Below, one piece after another: positions 60,966 to 64,000 of a stretch of 64,000 nt of DNA. A program made the translations under genes and the position numbers. The first letter of the stretch is position 1; every line of letters starts with the position of its first letter. Source of the stretch: Lysobacter_I brunescens (lineage in GTDB: Bacteria; Pseudomonadota; Gammaproteobacteria; Xanthomonadales; Xanthomonadaceae); NCBI RefSeq assembly GCF_042677005.1, contig NZ_JBHTIF010000001.1, forward strand, positions 1,612,001-1,676,000, in the 5' to 3' direction. A model generated the notes under the pieces. The model made no database searches and was not told where the DNA came from. It saw nothing but the letters and a program-made list of their open reading frames with translations.

Positions 60966-62735
60966 GTGAACGCAGTGGTCGAGACAACCCGGGAACCGTC
61001 GATCGAAGAGCAGGCCATGGAAGCTCAGGCGGCTGAAGCGCTGCCCGTCCCGGTCAGCGATGGCGAGCGCATCGTCGCGGCCCTGCTGGAGAAGGGACGG
61101 CTGAAGGAGGCCGACCTGGTCCGCGCGCAGCGCCTGCAGGAAGAGACCGGCGGCGAGCTGCTGGCCCTGATCGCCCGCCTGGGCCTGGTGTCCGAGCGCG
61201 ATCACGCCGAAGCCTGCGCCGACGTGCTGGGCCTGCCGCTGATCGCGGTGAAGGAACTGCCCGACCTGCCGCCGGAAGGCCTGGAACTCAGCCTGCGTTT
61301 CATGAAGCAGTTCGCCGTGGTGCCGGTGGCCGACGCCGGCGAGCGCGTCGACGTGCTCATGGCCGACCCGCAGGACCCGTACACCCTCGATGCCGTGCGC
61401 CTGGCGACCCAGCGCGAGCTGCGCCCGCTGGTCGGCTTGCGCTCGGAGATCGGCGACCTGGTCGAACGCTGGCACGGCCAGGGCCGCAGCGCGATGGGCG
61501 CGATCGTCGAGACCGCCGAAGGCGAGGCCGGCGATGTCGACGATGTCGAGCACCTGCGCGACCTCGCGTCGGAAGCGCCGGTCATCCGCCTGGTGAACCT
61601 GATCATCCAGCGCGCGGTCGAGCTGCGCGCCTCGGACATCCACATCGAACCGTTCGAGAACCGCCTGAAGGTGCGCTACCGCATCGACGGCGTGCTGGAG
61701 GAGGGCGAGAGCCCGCCGGCCAACCTCACTGCCGCGGTCATCTCGCGCGTGAAGATCATGGCCAAGCTCAACATCGCCGAGCGCCGCCTGCCGCAGGACG
61801 GCCGCATCATGATCCGCGTGCAGGGCAAGGAGCTGGACCTGCGCGTGAGCACCGTGCCCACCGCGCACGGCGAATCGGTGGTGATGCGTCTGCTCGACCG
61901 CGAGACCGTGGTCTTCGACTTCAAGAAGCTGGGCTTCACCGACGATTTCCTGCCGCAGTTCGAGCATGTGCTGGAACAGCCGCACGGCATCCTGCTGGTC
62001 ACCGGCCCCACCGGCTCGGGCAAGACCACCACGCTGTACACGGCGCTGAGTCGCATCAATACCCCCGACGTGAAGATCATCACCGTCGAGGATCCGGTCG
62101 AATACCAGATCGAGGGCATCAACCAGATCCAGGCCAAGCCGCAGATCGGCCTGGATTTCGCGCATGCGCTGCGCAGCATCGTCCGCCAGGACCCCGACAT
62201 CATCATGATCGGCGAAATGCGCGACCTGGAGACCTGCAAGATCGCGATCCAGTCCGCGCTCACCGGCCACCTGGTGCTGTCGACGCTGCACACCAACAAT
62301 GCCGCCGGCGGCATCACCCGATTGCTCGACATGGGCGTCGAGGATTACCTGCTGACCTCCACGATCAACGGCATCCTCGCCCAGCGCCTGGTGCGCCGCC
62401 TGGAGCCCATCCACGCCGAGCGTTACGAGGCGTCGCCGGAGGAGATCGAGAAGTTCAACCTCCGTCGCTACCAGCCCGAAGGCACGATCCACCTGTATCG
62501 CCCGCGCGGTTCCGCGATCGCGCCCAGCGGCTACATCGGCCGGACCACGATCATGGAATTCCTGGTCATGAACGACGAGATCCGCCGTGCGGTCATGCGT
62601 CATGCCGGCATGGGCGAACTGGAGCAACTGGCGAAGGAAGCGGGCATGCGCACCATGTACGAGGACGGCATCGCCAAGGCGCTGACCGGCCTGACCACGA
62701 TCGAGGAAGTGCTGCGGGTCACCGAGGATGCCTGA
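60966..62735 (+). CDS. gspE: GspE/PilB-type secretion or pilus ATPase
   Basis: A 589-residue assembly ATPase that energises a type II secretion pseudopilus or related pilus. Order: N-terminal GspE domain (about 30-190), then Walker A VTGPTGSGKTTTLYTALSRI, ITVEDPVEYQIEGI, Walker B DIIMIGEMRDLETCKIAIQ, STLHTNNAAGGITRLLD. The zinc CxxC pair of most GspE/PilB proteins before GYIGRTTIMEFL is missing: that region has no Cys at all. pilB is the alternative name; neighbours do not decide. GTG start at 60966. It overlaps the next gene by 8 bp. Confidence 0.78.
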   Translation: MNAVVETTREPSIEEQAMEAQAAEALPVPVSDGERIVAALLEKGRLKEADLVRAQRLQEETGGELLALIARLGLVSERDHAEACADVLGLPLIAVKELPDLPPEGLELSLRFMKQFAVVPVADAGERVDVLMADPQDPYTLDAVRLATQRELRPLVGLRSEIGDLVERWHGQGRSAMGAIVETAEGEAGDVDDVEHLRDLASEAPVIRLVNLIIQRAVELRASDIHIEPFENRLKVRYRIDGVLEEGESPPANLTAAVISRVKIMAKLNIAERRLPQDGRIMIRVQGKELDLRVSTVPTAHGESVVMRLLDRETVVFDFKKLGFTDDFLPQFEHVLEQPHGILLVTGPTGSGKTTTLYTALSRINTPDVKIITVEDPVEYQIEGINQIQAKPQIGLDFAHALRSIVRQDPDIIMIGEMRDLETCKIAIQSALTGHLVLSTLHTNNAAGGITRLLDMGVEDYLLTSTINGILAQRLVRRLEPIHAERYEASPEEIEKFNLRRYQPEGTIHLYRPRGSAIAPSGYIGRTTIMEFLVMNDEIRRAVMRHAGMGELEQLAKEAGMRTMYEDGIAKALTGLTTIEEVLRVTEDA

Positions 62736-63210
62736 GGCGGCTGCAGCCGGTGCGGCGCCCGTGTTCCGCTGGGCCCGGCTGGAGGATCTGTCCGGGCCCG
62801 ACGTGCATGCGCTGCTGTCGGCGCGCGAGCGCGTCTTCGTCGTCGAACAGGCCTGCGCCTATCAGGAGGCCGACGACCTCGACCCGGTGTCGTGGCATCT
62901 GACCGCGCATCTCGACGGCGCGCTGGCCGCCTGCGCGCGCGTGGTCGATCCGGGCATGAAGTACGACGCGCCGTCGATCGGCCGGGTGATGACGGTCGCG
63001 GCGTTTCGCGGGCGCCGTCTCGGCGAAGCGCTGATGCGCGAAGCCATCGCCGGCACGCACGCGCGCTTCCCCGGGCAGGCCATCCGGATCAGCGCGCAGG
63101 CGCATCTGCTCGGCTTCTACAATGCGCTGGGTTTCGAGGCCGAGGGCGAGCCCTACCTCGAAGACGGCATTCCGCATGTCGAGATGTGCCTCGCGCCCGC
63201 GCAGGCTTGA
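62728..63210 (+). CDS. ElaA-like GNAT acetyltransferase
   Basis: A 160-residue GNAT protein of the ElaA type: RWARLEDLSGPDVHALLSAR, VFVVEQACAYQEADDLD, the acetyl-CoA region IGRVMTVAAFRGRRLGEALM and GFYNALGFEAEGEPYLEDGI. The acceptor is unknown. The gene begins 8 bp before the end of the ATPase gene, so it is translationally linked to it. ATG 62728 fits the family start. Confidence 0.88.
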   Translation: MPEAAAAGAAPVFRWARLEDLSGPDVHALLSARERVFVVEQACAYQEADDLDPVSWHLTAHLDGALAACARVVDPGMKYDAPSIGRVMTVAAFRGRRLGEALMREAIAGTHARFPGQAIRISAQAHLLGFYNALGFEAEGEPYLEDGIPHVEMCLAPAQA

Positions 63211-63295
63211 ACGTCTGCCCGGAGAAGGGCGGGCTTGTTGCCGGCCGGCCGGGCATGGAAGATCGAACAGGGTTTGAACGCTTGAGGGGCAGGGA

Positions 63296-64000
63296 ATGAG
63301 GAAGGGAGTCGTGATCGCCGCCGCCGGTGCCGCGCTGGTCGCCGTCGTCGGTATCGCCGTGTGGGGGCTGTTCCTGCGCAAGCCCGCCGACAGTGCCGGC
63401 GAGGCCCCGCTGCAGGTCGGGAAGGCGTCGGCGCCGGTGGAGGTCATCGCCGATCCGGCGAAGCGTGCCGAAGGCATCCGCGCGCACATGGCGCGGTTCC
63501 GCCACCTCTGGCGAGAGGCCAGCTACATCGAGATCCGCCAGCTCGCCGTCGATGGCGATGCCCTGGCCCAGCGCCGGCTTTCGGAGGTCTACGAAGACTG
63601 CCTGGCCTATGCCGGGCCGCTGCGCGCCAGCCTGGAGATGCTGCGCGAGTTCGCAAAGAGCGAACCGGCGTCGAAGCAGGCCATCGCCGGCATCTACAAC
63701 GATCGCAACCGCCTGTGCATGCAGGCCGCGGCCGACCTGCAGCGCGACATGAAGATCGGCGACTACTGGCTGCATCGCAGCGCCAAGGGCGGCGACCAGG
63801 TGGCCGAGATGCGCTTCTTCAGCCGCAGCGTGCCGATGCTCAGCCAGACCCACCTGAAGCACTTCCTCGACCGCGTCCGCGCCAACGGCCATCCCGACGC
63901 GATGTTCGAGATGTCGCTGTTGCTGCCGAAGGTCGACCCGCGCACGCCTTGGCCCGACGCCACCCAGGCCCCCGCCCTGCAGGGCGCGCAGGCAGAGCAG
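63296..64000 (+). CDS. Membrane-anchored hypothetical protein, cut at right edge
   Basis: An open frame from ATG 63296 runs in frame to the last base, 235 codons with no stop. GGGGCAGGG precedes the ATG. Residues 5-27 (VVIAAAGAALVAVVGIAVW) form one membrane helix or signal anchor, then a mostly helical, polar periplasmic part with LRQLAV-type amphipathic helices and Cys residues (YEDCLAYAG, NRLCMQA). I do not recognise it. Its helical repeat-like text (AQRRLSEVYEDCLAYAG) is loosely Sel1/TPR-like. The rest of the gene is outside the window. Confidence 0.75.
   Translation, partial: MRKGVVIAAAGAALVAVVGIAVWGLFLRKPADSAGEAPLQVGKASAPVEVIADPAKRAEGIRAHMARFRHLWREASYIEIRQLAVDGDALAQRRLSEVYEDCLAYAGPLRASLEMLREFAKSEPASKQAIAGIYNDRNRLCMQAAADLQRDMKIGDYWLHRSAKGGDQVAEMRFFSRSVPMLSQTHLKHFLDRVRANGHPDAMFEMSLLLPKVDPRTPWPDATQAPALQGAQAEQ

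Overview
The window reads as a single chromosomal stretch of a GC-rich (roughly two-thirds G+C) gammaproteobacterium of the Lysobacteraceae/Xanthomonadaceae, Lysobacter- or Luteimonas-like. The basis is the set of best-recognised genes: a GTP-type PEP carboxykinase, a FadE-type acyl-CoA dehydrogenase, large TonB-dependent receptors, a riboswitch-led metX-metB-hom operon, pilT-pilU next to a GspE-type ATPase, and dispersed paired-palindrome repeats. The genus is an inference. I saw no tRNA, rRNA, CRISPR array, prophage or insertion sequence.

Layout. 1-5.3 kb: fadE faces a TetR regulator across a region with a perfect operator-like palindrome; pckG follows tetR at 13 bp, linking fatty-acid breakdown and gluconeogenesis. 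5.3-12.7 kb: an accessory cluster with a divergent sulfotransferase-like protein, a TPR-sulfotransferase with tyrosylprotein-sulfotransferase-like motifs, a 2OG-Fe(II) oxygenase-like protein, a 963-residue TonB-dependent receptor and a small secreted protein resembling only the receptor's last strands. This is my main candidate for an undescribed system. 12.8-24.3 kb: housekeeping and signalling genes (hslO, mtgA, a GtrB-like glycosyltransferase, a CBS protein, a Crp/Fnr regulator, a BLUF photoreceptor, trhA, prfC, tag, an M23 peptidase, a secreted propeller) with a few orphans.

24.3-28 kb: a promoter, a SAM-I riboswitch and metX-metB-hom in 4-bp overlaps. The leader appears to act on translation, because an 8-bp helix can hide the metX ribosome binding site. 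28-44.9 kb: a second TonB receptor, an alkaline-phosphatase-like protein with altered metal ligands, a MASE1-GGDEF-EAL protein, a nitrilase, sdaA, a YceI-cytochrome b561-YceI set, a 1197-residue hybrid sensor kinase, and a short AT-rich island with two orphan genes and nested inverted repeats.

44.9-52.5 kb: hemE, a WGR protein, aroB-aroK, a glycerate-kinase-like gene, pdxH, a BtuF-like protein without signal peptide, and a soxR/MFS pair with a textbook SoxR box. 52.5-64 kb: a 1022-residue secreted propeller/PKD/PPC-like protein, a DUF4426 lipoprotein, proC-yggS, pilT-pilU, a GspE/PilB-type ATPase without zinc-binding cysteines, an ElaA-like acetyltransferase, and a membrane-anchored protein cut by the window end.
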